From: Streptomyces megasporus
GTDB taxonomy: Bacteria > Actinomycetota > Actinomycetes > Streptomycetales > Streptomycetaceae
DNA: 64,000 nucleotides
Direction: 5' to 3'
Assembly (NCBI RefSeq): GCF_000718985.1
Contig: NZ_JODL01000015.1
Span: 1 to 64,000, forward strand
Shown: positions 17,898 through 27,795 of the stretch, piece after piece
Layout of the letters: each line of letters opens with the position of its first letter
Numbering within the stretch: the stretch's first letter is position 1
Position numbers and translations under genes: made by a program
The notes under the pieces: generated by a model
The model's input: the letters and a program-made list of their open reading frames with translations, nothing else
Databases searched by the model: none
Told to the model about the DNA's origin: nothing

Positions 17898-19121
17898 ATG
17901 ACCGCGGACGACGACGGCACACGAGAAGGCACACAAGGCGGCGCGCGGCCCCCCGCGGGCACCGACTCCCCGGACGAGCGGCGGGCCCGCAGGCTCGCGG
18001 CCTGGAACGCCGCCCGGCGCCTGCTGGCCGATCCCCCGGCGTCCGGGACGATCGCCGGACGGCTGGCCCGGCTGGCGAAGGAGGGCGCCGAGGTCCACGA
18101 CCTGGCGGAGAGCCCCGACGTCTACGGCGACGGGATCGTCGCCGACCTGGAGGAGCGCACCGCCGCCCTGCTGGGCACCGAGGCCGCCGCGTTCTTCCCC
18201 ACCGGCACCATGGCCCAGCAGGTGGCCCTGCGCTGCTGGGCGGACCGCACCGGCAACACCACCGTCGCCCTCCACCCGCTGTCCCACCCCGAGCGTCACG
18301 AGCGCCACGCGCTGACGCTGCTCGCCGGCCTGCGCCCTGTCCACCCCACCGCCGAGCCGAGGCCGCCCACCGCCGAGGAGGTGTGGGAGCTGCCCGAGCC
18401 CTTCGGCACCCTGATGCTCGAACTCCCCCTGCGCGACGCGGGGTTCGTGCTGCCGACCTGGGACGAGCTGGTGGAGACGGTCGGCGCGGCGCGGGAGCGG
18501 GAGGCGGTGGTGCACCTCGACGGGGCCCGGCTGTGGGAGTGCGTGCCGCACTTCGGGCGGACGCTCCCGGAGATCGCCGGCCTGGCCGACAGCGTGTACG
18601 TCTCCTACTACAAGTCCCTCGGCGGCCTCTCGGGCGCGGCCCTGGCCGGTTCGTCCACCCTGATCGACGAGGCCCGCGCCTGGCGGCACCGCTACGGCGG
18701 GCAGGTCTTCCAGCAGTGGCCCGCCGCGCTGTCCGCCCTGGTGGGGCTGGAGCGGGAACTGCCGAGGCTGCCGGAGTACGTCGACCACGCGAAGGTGGTC
18801 GCGAACGCCCTGCGGCAGGGGCTGGAGGACGCCGGGGTGCCGTGGTTCCGCATCCATCCGAGGGAGCCGCACACCCACCAGTTCCAGGTGTGGCTGCCCC
18901 ACGACCCCGAGGAGTTGACGGACGCGGGCGTGCGGCAGGCGGAGGAGGACGAGACGGTGCTCTTCCGCGTGTGGGAGGCGTCGGGGCCGCCCGGACTGGC
19001 CATGACCGAGGTGACGGTCGCCGCCCCCGGGCTGCTGTGGAGTCCCGAGGACGTCCGCGAGGCGCTGTCGGCGTTCCTCGCCCGCGTCCCGGCGCTCACG
19101 GGGCCTCGGGCACGGGGCTGA
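17898..19121 (+). CDS. PLP-dependent threonine-aldolase/beta-eliminating-lyase-like protein
   Basis: A 407-residue fold-type I PLP enzyme. [11 protein letters not shown] (101-111) is the phosphate-binding loop, [10 protein letters not shown] (205-214) carries the PLP-ring aspartate D208, and [13 protein letters not shown] (234-246) carries the Schiff-base lysine K239. These match L-allo-threonine aldolases, although this protein is longer than the usual 340-360 residues because of a charged N-terminal extension of about 45. The ATG at 17898 and the in-frame ATG at 17886 both have weak ribosome-binding sites. It is transcribed alone, divergent from the DUF2520-panC operon. Substrate is uncertain. 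Confidence 0.82.
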   Translation: MTADDDGTREGTQGGARPPAGTDSPDERRARRLAAWNAARRLLADPPASGTIAGRLARLAKEGAEVHDLAESPDVYGDGIVADLEERTAALLGTEAAAFFPTGTMAQQVALRCWADRTGNTTVALHPLSHPERHERHALTLLAGLRPVHPTAEPRPPTAEEVWELPEPFGTLMLELPLRDAGFVLPTWDELVETVGAAREREAVVHLDGARLWECVPHFGRTLPEIAGLADSVYVSYYKSLGGLSGAALAGSSTLIDEARAWRHRYGGQVFQQWPAALSALVGLERELPRLPEYVDHAKVVANALRQGLEDAGVPWFRIHPREPHTHQFQVWLPHDPEELTDAGVRQAEEDETVLFRVWEASGPPGLAMTEVTVAAPGLLWSPEDVREALSAFLARVPALTGPRARG

Positions 19122-19144
19122 CCGCCGGGGCGGTCCGCGTTCCG

Positions 19145-19828
19145 TCACGCGCCCCCGCCGGCGCGCACCAGTCCGGTCTCGTACGCCAGCACCACCGCCT
19201 GGACGCGGTCGCGCAGCTCCAGCTTGGTGAGGATGCGTCCCACGTGCGTCTTGACGGTGGCCTCCGAGAGCACCAGCCGCTCGGCGATCTCCCCGTTGGA
19301 GAGCCCTTGGGCGACCAGCAGCAGCACCTCGTGCTCGCGGTCCGTCAGCCTCTCCAGCTCCCTGGTCCGCGGCTGCTCGGTCGCGGCGGGCAGCAGGGCG
19401 GCGAAGCGGTCCAGGAGTCGGCGGGTGGTGGAGGGGGCCACCACCGCGTCCCCGCTGTGGACGGCGCGGATCGCGGCCAGCAGTTCGTTCGGCGGCACGT
19501 CCTTGAGCAGGAAGCCGCTCGCCCCGGCCCGCAGCGCGGAGAAGGCGTACTCGTCGAGGTCGAAGGTGGTCAGGATCAGCACCCTGGGGCTGCCGGGACC
19601 GCCCTCGCCCCGCTCGCAGATGCGGCGAGTGGCCTCGACCCCGTCGAGGCGGGGCATCCGCACGTCCATCAGCACCACGTCCACGGCGGTGGCGCGCAGC
19701 TTCTCCAGGGCCTCGGCACCGTCCCCGGCCTCGGCGACGACCTCCATGTCGGGCTGGGCGTCCAGCACCATCCGAAAGCCGGTGCGCAGCAGCGCCTGGT
19801 CGTCGACGAGCATCACGCGGACGGTCAT
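19145..19828 (-). CDS. NarL/LuxR-family response regulator
   Basis: A 227-residue regulator. The receiver domain has D10/D11 pocket residues in [10 protein letters not shown], phospho-acceptor D55 ([13 protein letters not shown]) and K109 (FLLKDVPP). The C-terminal LuxR-type HTH (about 160-215) contains [21 protein letters not shown] then [11 protein letters not shown]. The ATG is preceded by GAGAGGAA. The gene follows the histidine-kinase gene after an 80-base gap that holds an 11-base tandem repeat, and the two form a two-component pair. The regulated genes cannot be read from the sequence. Confidence 0.94.
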   Translation of the reverse strand: MTVRVMLVDDQALLRTGFRMVLDAQPDMEVVAEAGDGAEALEKLRATAVDVVLMDVRMPRLDGVEATRRICERGEGGPGSPRVLILTTFDLDEYAFSALRAGASGFLLKDVPPNELLAAIRAVHSGDAVVAPSTTRRLLDRFAALLPAATEQPRTRELERLTDREHEVLLLVAQGLSNGEIAERLVLSEATVKTHVGRILTKLELRDRVQAVVLAYETGLVRAGGGA

Positions 19829-19851
19829 GGGTTCCTCTCGTGCCGGTTGGA

Positions 19852-19884
19852 CGGTGGTTCGGCGGTGGTTCGGCGGTGATTCGG
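19852..19884. repeat. 11-bp tandem repeat, three copies
   Basis: CGGTGGTTCGG occurs at 19852-19862 and 19863-19873, with CGGTGATTCGG at 19874-19884. It sits between the kinase stop and the response-regulator start. The near-helical period could place sites on one DNA face, but it may simply be slippage. Confidence 0.7.
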
Positions 19885-19908
19885 CGGCGGGCCTCGGTCG
19901 GTGGTCCG

Positions 19909-21135
19909 TCAGTCGGTGTTCTTCAGCGGCAGGACCGCGCTGATCCGGAAGCCGCCGCCCGGCCGGGGACCCGCGTCCAGACTGCCGCCGACCATGCCGA
20001 CGCGCTCGCGCATCCCGATCAGCCCCTGGCCCAGTCCGTCCAGCCCGCCGACCTCGTACAGCTCGCGCTGGGCGCCGCGGCCGTCGTCCTCGGCGAGCAG
20101 GGTCAGATCGTCGGGGCCGTAGGTCAGTCGCACGGTCGCGCCGACGTCGGGGCCGCCGTGCTTGCGGGTGTTCGTCAGCGCCTCCTGCACGATGCGGTAC
20201 GCGGTCAACTCGACGCTGCTGGGCAGGGGGCGCGGGGTGCCCTCGATCCGGAAGTCCACCGACAGCCCCGCGCCGCGCACCTGCTCGACGAGGTCGGCGA
20301 GCTGCTCGACGCCGGGCTGCGGCACGTACTCCCCGGCCTCGGCCTGTTCTCCGGTGCGCAGCACGCCCAGCAGCCGCCGCATCTCCGACAGCGCCTGGCG
20401 GCCGGTGTCGGAGATGGTCCCCAGCGCCTGTCGGGCCTGCTCGGGCGCGGTGTCGAGGACGTAGGCGGCGCCGTCGGCCTGGACGACCATCACCGAGACG
20501 TTGTGCGCGACGACGTCGTGGAGTTCGCGCGCGATGCGGGCGCGCTCGGCGGCCACCGCGACCTTGGCCTGCGCCTCGCGCTCCCGCTCCAGCCGGGCGG
20601 CGCGCTCCTCCAGTTGCGCGTAGTACGCGCGCCGGGTGCGCAGCGAGTCGCCCAGCACCCAGGCGAGGACGAAGGTGACGGTCATGAAGACCGTGCCCAG
20701 CACCGCCCCGGCGATGCTCTGTCCCTCGTTGGGCCAGCGCAGGGTGTTGACGGTGGGCGCGATCAGGGCGCCCGCCAGGGCGAAGCGGGAGGCCCAGCGG
20801 ACGTTGCGGGAGGCGTTGGTGAAGACGATCACCAGCAGGGCGAAGTTGGCGGGCACCGGGAAGGCGCCCGTCACCACCTCGGCCACCCCCGCGCCGGTGG
20901 CCAGCAGCAGCATCTTCTCCGGCGCCCGGCGCCGCAGGGCCACCACCGTGCACAGGGCGAGGATGATCGGCACGGAGGCCGCCTGCTGCACCCCGCCCTG
21001 GTCCAGGCTCTCGGCGGACGGGGGGTGCGACACCAGCGCGGCGAGCCACATGGCGGACATCCCGAGCAGGACGAGGGCCCACAGCCCGTCGACCAGGGTG
21101 GGGTGTCTGCGTATGAACTCGTACAGGCGATGCAC
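19909..21135 (-). CDS. HPK7-type sensor histidine kinase
   Basis: A 408-residue kinase. The N-terminal half is a membrane domain with about five or six helices (roughly 15-35, 52-68, 75-95, 97-108, 117-130 and 142-163) and only short loops, suggesting sensing within or at the membrane. The HisKA_3 phospho-acceptor is H206 in [15 protein letters not shown], and the HATPase N-box is [14 protein letters not shown] (314-327), with the G-box LAEDDGRG at about 347-354. This is the usual partner of a LuxR-type regulator, and the gene lies immediately upstream of one. The GTG start lies close to a 36-base spacer from the next gene. Confidence 0.93.
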   Translation of the reverse strand: MHRLYEFIRRHPTLVDGLWALVLLGMSAMWLAALVSHPPSAESLDQGGVQQAASVPIILALCTVVALRRRAPEKMLLLATGAGVAEVVTGAFPVPANFALLVIVFTNASRNVRWASRFALAGALIAPTVNTLRWPNEGQSIAGAVLGTVFMTVTFVLAWVLGDSLRTRRAYYAQLEERAARLEREREAQAKVAVAAERARIARELHDVVAHNVSVMVVQADGAAYVLDTAPEQARQALGTISDTGRQALSEMRRLLGVLRTGEQAEAGEYVPQPGVEQLADLVEQVRGAGLSVDFRIEGTPRPLPSSVELTAYRIVQEALTNTRKHGGPDVGATVRLTYGPDDLTLLAEDDGRGAQRELYEVGGLDGLGQGLIGMRERVGMVGGSLDAGPRPGGGFRISAVLPLKNTD

Positions 21136-21171
21136 GGTGCCCAGCGTAGGCAGGGGCGATACGTGGGGGAG

Positions 21172-22254
21172 TCAACCGGATGGGCGATCCCCGGCCGTCC
21201 CGCCTACTCCCCAGGGTGGAGGCAGCGGCGCCCGGCGGGGTTGGAGCAGCCAGGTGAAGGAGCCCAGGCCGCCGGGGTCGGTCAGCTCGGCCGCCTCCCC
21301 CGCGTCGCCGAGCCGCCGCAGGTAGGCCACCGGGTCCTCGGCGGCGAGGGAGAGGGGCGGCCGGGCGCCGCCGACGCCCAGGGCGCGCAGCGCCTCGCGC
21401 TGGGAGACCAACACGCCGGCCGGCACGCCCGGCCGCCCGTCCCCGGACGCCGCCGCCGCGCACGCGTCGAGGGCGACGTGGGAGGTCAGGTCGCGTTCCC
21501 CGTCGGGGACGGGCCGCACCTCGCGGCCGTCACGGTAGCCGGTGAGGGTGCCGAACGGCGGCCGGGCGGCACGGGTGTGGGCGTAGTCCACGGCGACGGC
21601 CAGGCCGCGGTCCAGGCAGGCCACGGCGTCCGCCCAGGCGGTGTCGCGGGGACGGCCGATCTCGGCGCGCAGGCCGGGTTCGGGCGGCAGCGGCCACCAG
21701 CGGGCGAGCCAGTCGGCGTCCGCGCCGGTCACCGGCTCGCCCGGGTGCTCGGTTCCGTCGTCGTCCACCAGGACGTAGCGGGGGACGCCGTCACCGTCGG
21801 TCTCGGCGACGTCCACGGGCACGTTGTCCAGCCACTCGTTGGCGAACAGCAGCCCCGCCACGCCGCGTGGCGGGGTGTCGGACCAGCCGATCGCCGGGTC
21901 GAGGCCGGCCGGGCGGCGGGCGATCTCCACGGCGTGGGGACGGACCCGGGCGGCGACCGCGTCCGGCAGCGCGGCCAGGACGCCGCTCAGCAGCTCGCCG
22001 CGGCCGGCGCCGTAGTCGATCAGCGCCAGTTCGTCGGGGCGTCCGAGCACCGCGTCCACGCGCAGCAGCAGCTCGGCCACCGCCTCCGCGAACAGCGGGG
22101 AGACGTGCACGGAGGTGCGGAAGTGCGCGGCGGGCGCCTGTCGCACGAAGAACCCTTCCGGCCCGTAGAGCGCCTCCTCGGCGGCCCGGCGCCAGCGCCG
22201 CGGCCCCCGCCGGCCCGCCCCGTCCGCCGGCCCGTCCGCCGTTCCGCCCGTCAC
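21172..22254 (-). CDS. MidA/NDUFAF7-family SAM-dependent methyltransferase (DUF185)
   Basis: A 360-residue protein. The N-terminal segment ALYGPEGFF...[14 protein letters not shown] (28-60) matches the family opening. The SAM-binding loop is [12 protein letters not shown] (78-89), with the acidic ribose-binding E110, and the family hallmark [11 protein letters not shown] (138-148) corresponds to ANEFFDALPV of MidA/NDUFAF7. The known human member dimethylates an arginine of the complex I subunit NDUFS2 (= NuoD). Here the gene directly follows a NuoD paralogue with a 4-base GTGA overlap, so that paralogue is the obvious candidate substrate. Family assignment is by motif; the substrate is inference. 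The C-terminus is Pro-rich. Confidence 0.83.
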   Translation of the reverse strand: MTGGTADGPADGAGRRGPRRWRRAAEEALYGPEGFFVRQAPAAHFRTSVHVSPLFAEAVAELLLRVDAVLGRPDELALIDYGAGRGELLSGVLAALPDAVAARVRPHAVEIARRPAGLDPAIGWSDTPPRGVAGLLFANEWLDNVPVDVAETDGDGVPRYVLVDDDGTEHPGEPVTGADADWLARWWPLPPEPGLRAEIGRPRDTAWADAVACLDRGLAVAVDYAHTRAARPPFGTLTGYRDGREVRPVPDGERDLTSHVALDACAAAASGDGRPGVPAGVLVSQREALRALGVGGARPPLSLAAEDPVAYLRRLGDAGEAAELTDPGGLGSFTWLLQPRRAPLPPPWGVGGTAGDRPSG

Positions 22255-23438
22255 TTGTCGATGTCGCCGACGACGAAGAACATCGAGCCGAGGATCGCCA
22301 CCATGTCGGCGACCAGCGTGCCGGGCAGCAGCTCGGTCAGCACCTGGACGTTGTTGTACGAGGCCGAGCGGAGCTTGAGCCGGTAGGGGGTCTTCTCCCC
22401 CTTGGAGACCAGGTAGTAGCCGTTGAGGCCGAGCGGGTTCTCCGTCCAGGCGTAGGTGGCTCCCTCGGGGGCCTTGAGCACCTTGGGCAGCCGCTGGTTG
22501 ACCGGCCCGGGGGGCAGCTCGGCGAGGCGGTCCAGGCAGGCGTCGGCCAGGTCGAGGGAGTTGTGGGTCTGCTCCAGCAGCACCTCGAAGCGGGCCAGGC
22601 AGTCGCCCTCGGCGCGCGTGACGACCTTCAGGACGTCGGCCAACTCCCCGTACGCCAGGTACGGCTCGTCGCGGCGCAGGTCGAAGTCCACGCCGGAGGC
22701 GCGGGCGATCGGCCCGCTGACGCCGTAGGCGTGGACGGTGGCCGGGGCGAGGACGCCGACGCCGCGGGTGCGGCCCCGGAAGATCTCGTTGCCCAGGACG
22801 AGCCGGTCGTAGGTGTCCATCTTGGCGCGGACCGCCGCCACCGCGTGGCGCGCTCGTCCGAGCCAGCCGGCCGGGAGGTCCTCCTTGAGGCCGCCGACGC
22901 GGTTGAACATGTAGTGGATGCGTCCGCCGGAGACCTCCTCCATCACGTGCTGGAGCTCCTCGCGCTCGGTGAAGGCGTGGAACATGGGCGTGATGGCGCC
23001 CAGCTCCAGCGGGTAGGAGCCGAGGAACATCAGGTGGTTGAGGACCCGGTTCAGCTCCGCCAGCAGCGTGCGCGCCCACACGGCGCGCTCGGGGACCTCC
23101 ATGCCCAGCATCCGCTCGACGGCCATGACGACGCCGAGCTCGTTGGAGAACGCCGACAGCCAGTCGTGACGGTTGGCGAGGACGATGATCTGCCGGTAGT
23201 CGCGCGCCTCGAACAGCTTCTCCGCGCCGCGGTGCATGTAGCCGATCACCGGCTCGGCGGTGGTGATCCGCTCGCCGTCCAGCACGAGTCGGAGCCGCAG
23301 CACCCCGTGGGTGGAGGGATGCTGCGGGCCGATGTTGAGCACCATGTCGGTGCTCTCCGCCGCGCCGCCGACGCCGACGACTGTCTCGGTGGGCTCGGTG
23401 CTCGTACCGGGCTCGGTGCTCGTACCGGGATCGGTCAT
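22251..23438 (-). CDS. nuoD2: Stand-alone NuoD paralogue (complex I 49-kDa subunit homologue)
   Basis: A 395-residue protein of the NuoD/NDUFS2 family outside any nuo operon. An acidic Thr/Glu-rich N-terminus with a tandem PGTSTE repeat is followed by [16 protein letters not shown]44 aligns without gaps with quinone-site His59 of mammalian NDUFS2. R70 in MHRGAEKL aligns with Arg85, the residue dimethylated by NDUFAF7. The next quinone-site residue, Tyr108, is replaced by W93 (NRHDWLSAF). The C-terminus ends FFVVGDIDK, as in NuoD. S. coelicolor carries a similar second copy called NuoD2 at this locus, as I recall. The downstream MidA-like methyltransferase gene overlaps by 4 bases. A role other than normal quinone reduction is possible. 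Confidence 0.88.
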   Translation of the reverse strand: MTDPGTSTEPGTSTEPTETVVGVGGAAESTDMVLNIGPQHPSTHGVLRLRLVLDGERITTAEPVIGYMHRGAEKLFEARDYRQIIVLANRHDWLSAFSNELGVVMAVERMLGMEVPERAVWARTLLAELNRVLNHLMFLGSYPLELGAITPMFHAFTEREELQHVMEEVSGGRIHYMFNRVGGLKEDLPAGWLGRARHAVAAVRAKMDTYDRLVLGNEIFRGRTRGVGVLAPATVHAYGVSGPIARASGVDFDLRRDEPYLAYGELADVLKVVTRAEGDCLARFEVLLEQTHNSLDLADACLDRLAELPPGPVNQRLPKVLKAPEGATYAWTENPLGLNGYYLVSKGEKTPYRLKLRSASYNNVQVLTELLPGTLVADMVAILGSMFFVVGDIDK

Positions 23439-23525
23439 GGTCACCAGTCTGACAGCTCCGGCGACTCCGCCGGCGGCACCGCGGTCTCCTCCCCACGACG
23501 GATACGCACCGTCACCATCACCGCA

Positions 23526-23531
23526 TACGCT
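23526..23531 (+). promoter_or_regulatory. -10 hexamer TACGCT of a probable leaderless promoter
   Basis: TACGCT fits TANNNT and ends 6 bases before the ATG at 23538, and no ribosome-binding site is visible. This is the layout of leaderless Streptomyces transcripts. No clear -35 was seen. Confidence 0.5.
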
Positions 23532-23537
23532 TGCCGT

Positions 23538-24059
23538 ATGAGTCAGCCGGCAGGGGGAGAGACGGGGGCGCAGAGCCCCGGGACGGTCACCGCCACGGGC
23601 GAGCGGTGGCGCGGTGTGGAGCGGGGGCTGCTGCGGATGCGCAGGACGCTGTTGGCCGCCACGCTCGGCCCGCTCACCGTGGCACTGGGCCTGGTCCTGG
23701 GGGCGACGGCCGGTCCCGCCTGGGCGGCGCTCGCCGCGGTGCCCCTGGCGGCGCTGGTCTGGGGCCTGCGGGCCATCGCCCGCAACTGGGCGTCCTGGCG
23801 GTACGCCGAGCGCGACGACGACCTGCTGATCGCCCGCGGGGTGATCTGGCGCGGGCTGACCGTCGTGCCCTACGGCCGGATGCAGTTGGTCGAGGTCACC
23901 TCCGGGCCGCTGGAGCGGCACTTCGGGCTGGCCCGTGTGCAACTGCACACCGCCGCCGCGACGACGGACGCGCACATCCCCGGCCTCGCGCCCGAGGAGG
24001 CCGAGCGGCTGCGGCACCGGCTCACCGAGTTGGGCGAGGCCCGGTCGGCGGGGCTGTGA
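23538..24059 (+). CDS. Bacterial PH-domain membrane protein (YdbS-like)
   Basis: A 173-residue protein with two closely spaced transmembrane helices (about 37-57 and 59-78), then a bacterial PH-like (bPH2) domain (about 85-170) containing [21 protein letters not shown] and [11 protein letters not shown]. This is the architecture of YdbS. Its stop shares a base with the ATG of the next gene (TGATG), which encodes the matching YdbT-like partner. In Bacillus the YdbS/YdbT pair gives resistance to certain bacteriocins; a similar envelope-protective role here is inference. The start is supported by the -10 hexamer 6 bases upstream. Confidence 0.85.
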   Translation: MSQPAGGETGAQSPGTVTATGERWRGVERGLLRMRRTLLAATLGPLTVALGLVLGATAGPAWAALAAVPLAALVWGLRAIARNWASWRYAERDDDLLIARGVIWRGLTVVPYGRMQLVEVTSGPLERHFGLARVQLHTAAATTDAHIPGLAPEEAERLRHRLTELGEARSAGL

Positions 24060-25375
24060 TGGCGCTTCCCAAGCGCCCGGAGGGCAAACGGCTGCACCCG
24101 GTCACCCCGTGGCGACGGGCGTGGGCACCCCTGGCCGCGCTGTTCGCCTTCGCCGCGCAGGACCCGGAACGGGCCAGGCAGGGCGTGGAGAACCTCTCGG
24201 TCACCTGGCTGCTGGCGGGGGTGGCGGTGCTGCTGCCGGTGGCGGCCGCGTACGGCTTCCTGTCGTGGTGGATGACGAGCTACCTGGTGACCGACACCGA
24301 GTTGCGCATCCGCACCGGCCTGCTGTTCCGGCGGGTGGCGCACATCCGGCTGGACCGTCTCCAGGCGATCGACGTGAGCCGGCCCCTGTTGGCCCGGATC
24401 GTGGGGGTCGCCAAGCTCAAACTGGACGTGGTCGGCACCGACAAGAAGGACGAGCTGGCGTTCCTCGCCGAGCGGGAGGCGGTCGCGCTCCGCGCCGAGC
24501 TGCTGGCGCGGGCGGCGGGGATGGCGCCCGAGGCCGCCCCGGAGGTGGGCGAGGCCCCCGCCCACGAGCTGGTCCGGGTCGACACGCGGATGCTGCTGGT
24601 CTCGCTGCTGCTGCTCGGCACCACCTGGAGCGCGCTGATCGCGGCGGCCGTCTTCCCCGCGCTGGTCTGGTGGGCGTCCGGCAGTCCCTGGCCCGCCCTG
24701 GCGGTCGCGGTGCCGCTGCTCGGCGGTGTCTGGCAGAGCGGTCTGGGTCGCTTCCTGACGGAGTTCGACTGGGCGGTGGCCGAGTCCCCGGACGGGTTGC
24801 GGCTCGACCACGGCCTGCTGGACCGCGCCCACGCCACCGTCCCCCCGGGCCGCGTCCAGGCGGTGCGGATCGTCGAGCCGTGGCTGTGGCGGCGGCGCGG
24901 CTGGGTGCGGGTGGAGCTGGACGTGGCGGCCGGGGGCAACGAGGGCGGCGTGCTGCTGCCGGTCGCCGAGCGGGAGGTGGCCCGCGGCGTGTTGGGGCGG
25001 GTGCTCCCCGGCGTGGACCCGGACGAGGCGGTCGCGGCCCTGACCCCGGTGCCGCGCCGGGCGCGCTGGGTGGTCCCGCTGTGGTGGCGGGGGTACGGCC
25101 ATGGGGTGACGGAGACGGTCTTCGCGAGCCGCCGCGGTCTGGTGTGCCGCAGGCTGACGCTGGTGCCGCACGCGAAGGTGCAGAGCGTCCGCCTCTCCCA
25201 GGGGCCCTGGGAGAGGTTCCACGGCCTGGCGAACGTCCATGTCGACCACGGCGCGAACGGGACGGTGGCGGCGCGGCTGCGCGACGCGGCCGAGGCCCGT
25301 GTGGTGGTCGCGGCCCAGGCCGAGCGCTCCCGCACCGGCCGCCGGGAGGCGCGTCCGGAGCGCTGGCTGACGTAA
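24059..25375 (+). CDS. Multi-PH-domain membrane protein (YdbT-like)
   Basis: A 438-residue protein. Transmembrane helices at about 49-70 and a pair at about 180-222 separate several bPH2 repeats: [23 protein letters not shown] (about 78-100), a second after [10 protein letters not shown] (about 254), and a third containing [19 protein letters not shown] (about 360-378). Repeated bPH2 domains with intervening helices define YdbT. It overlaps the YdbS-like gene by one base and must be cotranslated with it; the products probably form a complex at the membrane. The C-terminus is Arg-rich. Confidence 0.86.
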   Translation: MALPKRPEGKRLHPVTPWRRAWAPLAALFAFAAQDPERARQGVENLSVTWLLAGVAVLLPVAAAYGFLSWWMTSYLVTDTELRIRTGLLFRRVAHIRLDRLQAIDVSRPLLARIVGVAKLKLDVVGTDKKDELAFLAEREAVALRAELLARAAGMAPEAAPEVGEAPAHELVRVDTRMLLVSLLLLGTTWSALIAAAVFPALVWWASGSPWPALAVAVPLLGGVWQSGLGRFLTEFDWAVAESPDGLRLDHGLLDRAHATVPPGRVQAVRIVEPWLWRRRGWVRVELDVAAGGNEGGVLLPVAEREVARGVLGRVLPGVDPDEAVAALTPVPRRARWVVPLWWRGYGHGVTETVFASRRGLVCRRLTLVPHAKVQSVRLSQGPWERFHGLANVHVDHGANGTVAARLRDAAEARVVVAAQAERSRTGRREARPERWLT

Positions 25376-25412
25376 GGGGCTCGGGGGTCGGGGCGTGCGT
25401 CCGGATCGGGCG

Positions 25413-26495
25413 TCAGGCGCGGGTCCGGCGCCGGCGCCGGCCGGTGGGGGCGTCGACGTCCTCGGCGCCGGCCCGGCCGTCCGAGTCCGCGGCGTCGGGT
25501 TCGCCCAGGTCGATGACCTTGCCCGCGACGGCACGCGGGGCGCGGGGCACGGCCACGGGCTCGGGTGCGGGTGTGGGCTCGGGTGCAGGCTCGGGTGCAG
25601 GCTCGGGTGTGGGTCCGGCCCGGTGCCCGTCCTCGTCCTGGTCGGACGGGGACTCGGCGGAGCCGCGCGGCCCGCCGGGCGCCCTGCGGCGCCGCTGGGG
25701 GCCCTGGGTGCCGAAGAAGTCGAAGCCGCCGCGCTTGGGAGCCGTGGCCCCGCCCCCCGTCTCCCCGGCGCCCTGCCGGTACGGCTCGACGCCGTCCCGC
25801 GGCAGGCCCCGCGCCGGGACTCGGGACGCGGCGGCCCGCTCGCGCTCCTCGGCGGCCGCGCGCTCGGCCTCCCGCCGCTCCCACGCCTCCCGCTCGCGCT
25901 GACGTGCGGCGTTCGTCCGCAGCCGCCTGAGGGCCTCGTCCGCCTGGAGGTAGGTGAGCGGTGTGGGCGCACCCGAGGCCCGCCGGTGGTCGGCCGCCCC
26001 GGTGGTGAGTTCCTTGGCCGGGCCCGCGGTCTCCAGGGCCAGCAGCCGCCGACCCTCCAGGGCGCTGGCCCGCTCGGTCTCGGCGGTGGCGTACCGGCGC
26101 AGCAGCGCGGCGTGCTCGGTGCGCAGCCTCTCCAGTTCCCCCTGTTTGCTCCGGAGTTCGGCCTCCGCCTTCCCGCGGAGCTCGATCGACTCCTCCAGTT
26201 CGTTCTCCAGCTCCGACTGGCGCTCCTCGGCCCGCCACTCGGCCGTGGCCTTGGCCGCCCTCACCTCGCCGACCCGTCGGCCCGCCTCCCGGTCCCACTG
26301 GCGCAGCAGCACGGCCCCGGCCGTGGCGGACAGCGCGGCCACGGCGGTGAGGACGCGCAGCAGCAGCACCGCCGGATCGTCCGTCTCACCGACCAGCCAG
26401 GCCCCGACGGCGCAGAGAAGTGCCACGACCGCCACGGCGGACGGTGCGAGCAGCCGGTGCAGGGGAGGTGCTTGGCGGTGGCGTCCTCGGGGCAT
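25413..26495 (-). CDS. Membrane-anchored coiled-coil protein, unknown function
   Basis: A 360-residue protein. Two N-terminal transmembrane helices (about 17-36 and 42-64) precede a long coiled coil (about 75-165) rich in Glu/Arg/Leu (VRAAKATAEWRAEERQ onward). A disordered C-terminus carries PEPAPEP repeats, encoded by a short tandem repeat near 25563-25612, and an Arg-rich end, GRRRRRTRA. Start MPRGRHRQ at 26495 is supported by a TAAATT hexamer 7 bases upstream and by similar N-termini in other streptomycetes as I recall. The design suggests a scaffold attached to the cytoplasmic membrane; no enzymatic motif is seen. Confidence 0.65.
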   Translation of the reverse strand: MPRGRHRQAPPLHRLLAPSAVAVVALLCAVGAWLVGETDDPAVLLLRVLTAVAALSATAGAVLLRQWDREAGRRVGEVRAAKATAEWRAEERQSELENELEESIELRGKAEAELRSKQGELERLRTEHAALLRRYATAETERASALEGRRLLALETAGPAKELTTGAADHRRASGAPTPLTYLQADEALRRLRTNAARQREREAWERREAERAAAEERERAAASRVPARGLPRDGVEPYRQGAGETGGGATAPKRGGFDFFGTQGPQRRRRAPGGPRGSAESPSDQDEDGHRAGPTPEPAPEPAPEPTPAPEPVAVPRAPRAVAGKVIDLGEPDAADSDGRAGAEDVDAPTGRRRRRTRA

Positions 26496-26502
26496 GGTCT
26501 GG

Positions 26503-26508
26503 AATTTA
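26503..26508 (-). promoter_or_regulatory. -10 hexamer TAAATT of a probable leaderless promoter
   Basis: On the minus strand TAAATT ends 7 bases before the ATG at 26495, and no Shine-Dalgarno sequence is present. This suggests leaderless transcription of the coiled-coil membrane-protein gene. Confidence 0.5.
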
Positions 26509-26612
26509 CCGTGACCGGCGCCTCCTGAGGCAGCGTCCGTTCCCATTCGTTATCGGGAGGCCACAAAACGTCGCGGAGCCGTCGACGGGCGCCCGGGGCG
26601 GTGGTCGGCGGT

Positions 26613-27755
26613 TCACTCCCCGCGCCGGGACACCAGGGACGACACCACGACGACCACGGTGAGCGTGGCGATCACGCTGACCACGACCAGTCGCAGCGCC
26701 GGTCCGAGGGTGTTGTTCCCCTCGTGGGCGAAGTCGTACCAGACCAGGACCGACTGGAAGAGCGCGATGGCCGTGAAGACGAAGAGCAGTCGGTTGCGGC
26801 GCTCGTCGCGTCGGTACTGGGTCATCGTGCGGTGGAAGTCCAGGATGTCGCGCAGCGACTGGAGTTGGACCTCCAGCACCCCGCGCTCGCGCTCCATCGC
26901 CCAGCGCTCCATCGCCGCGTCCATCACCACCGCGCCGGCGTTGACGGTGTAGCGGCTCTCCTCCAGTCGCACCATGTCGCGCAGGGCCAGATCCTTGCTG
27001 AGCTTGAGCGAGGCGGCGAACTGCCGGTCCACGTCCGCCACCCGGTCCCAGCGGGCGTCGTTGAGCCGGAGCATCCGGGCCGACACCAGCCGGTTGGCCT
27101 CGTCCACCGCGATCCACTCGCCGGTGGCCGCCATCACGCCCTCCAGCACCTCGCCGACCCGGTGCGGCGGCAGCCCGACCAGGGTGGTGAACCCGTCCCC
27201 GAAACGCAGGCGGGCGTTGTCGTGGATCTTCCGCTCCACGCCGTAGACCCGGGTCGCGCCCGGTTCCTGTCCCTCCGGCGGGTCCATCAGCACCCGGTGC
27301 CACCACAGCAGCCGTCCGGGGTCCATCGCCGCCTCGTCCGCCGGATCGACCAGCCCGGTGGCGAGCATCCGCTCCGAGATGGCGTCCGTCCACCGCGCGA
27401 CGTGCGGATTGATCCGCTCCACCAAGGCGCGCTCGCGACGGTGGACGGCCTCCCTGTCGGGTACCTCCACCGTCCGCACGACGTAGCAGTGGCCGCTCGG
27501 CTCGAAGCGGCACCACAGCGATCCGGTGTCCTCCAGCTCGACCGTTCCGACGGTCTTCTTGCCGCTGAGCCGCGAGCCGCCGGTGGACATGTGGTAGTCG
27601 AACAGCAGTGGCGAGTCCGGTCCCTCGGGCTGGGGCGAGAACCCCGGCACGGCCTCGGTGACCGCCTCCCTCAGCGCCCTGCCGACCTCGCCCCCGAAGG
27701 TGTTCGCGCACAGCCGGAACCGCATGAGGAACGGCGCGATGAGCACCACCTGCAC
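26613..27755 (-). CDS. Hypothetical membrane protein with C-terminal hairpin of two helices
   Basis: A 380-residue protein. Residues 1-290 are a soluble alpha/beta region without a motif I can name (it includes LLFDYHMSTGGSRL and LWCRFEPSGHCYVV). A long helix follows, with EVQLQSLRDILDFHRTMTQYR at about 300-320, and then two transmembrane helices (about 328-347 and 355-375) near the C-terminus. The overall order recalls two-helix-anchored soluble sensors, but no homology is claimed. GTG at 27755 was preferred over the ATG 15 bases upstream because GGAGGGGGG precedes it at good spacing. It is followed by the coiled-coil gene, 117 bases downstream. Confidence 0.6.
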   Translation of the reverse strand: MQVVLIAPFLMRFRLCANTFGGEVGRALREAVTEAVPGFSPQPEGPDSPLLFDYHMSTGGSRLSGKKTVGTVELEDTGSLWCRFEPSGHCYVVRTVEVPDREAVHRRERALVERINPHVARWTDAISERMLATGLVDPADEAAMDPGRLLWWHRVLMDPPEGQEPGATRVYGVERKIHDNARLRFGDGFTTLVGLPPHRVGEVLEGVMAATGEWIAVDEANRLVSARMLRLNDARWDRVADVDRQFAASLKLSKDLALRDMVRLEESRYTVNAGAVVMDAAMERWAMERERGVLEVQLQSLRDILDFHRTMTQYRRDERRNRLLFVFTAIALFQSVLVWYDFAHEGNNTLGPALRLVVVSVIATLTVVVVVSSLVSRRGE

Positions 27756-27795
27756 GGATCCCCCCTCCATCCGATCCGGCCGACGGCCGGCCCCC

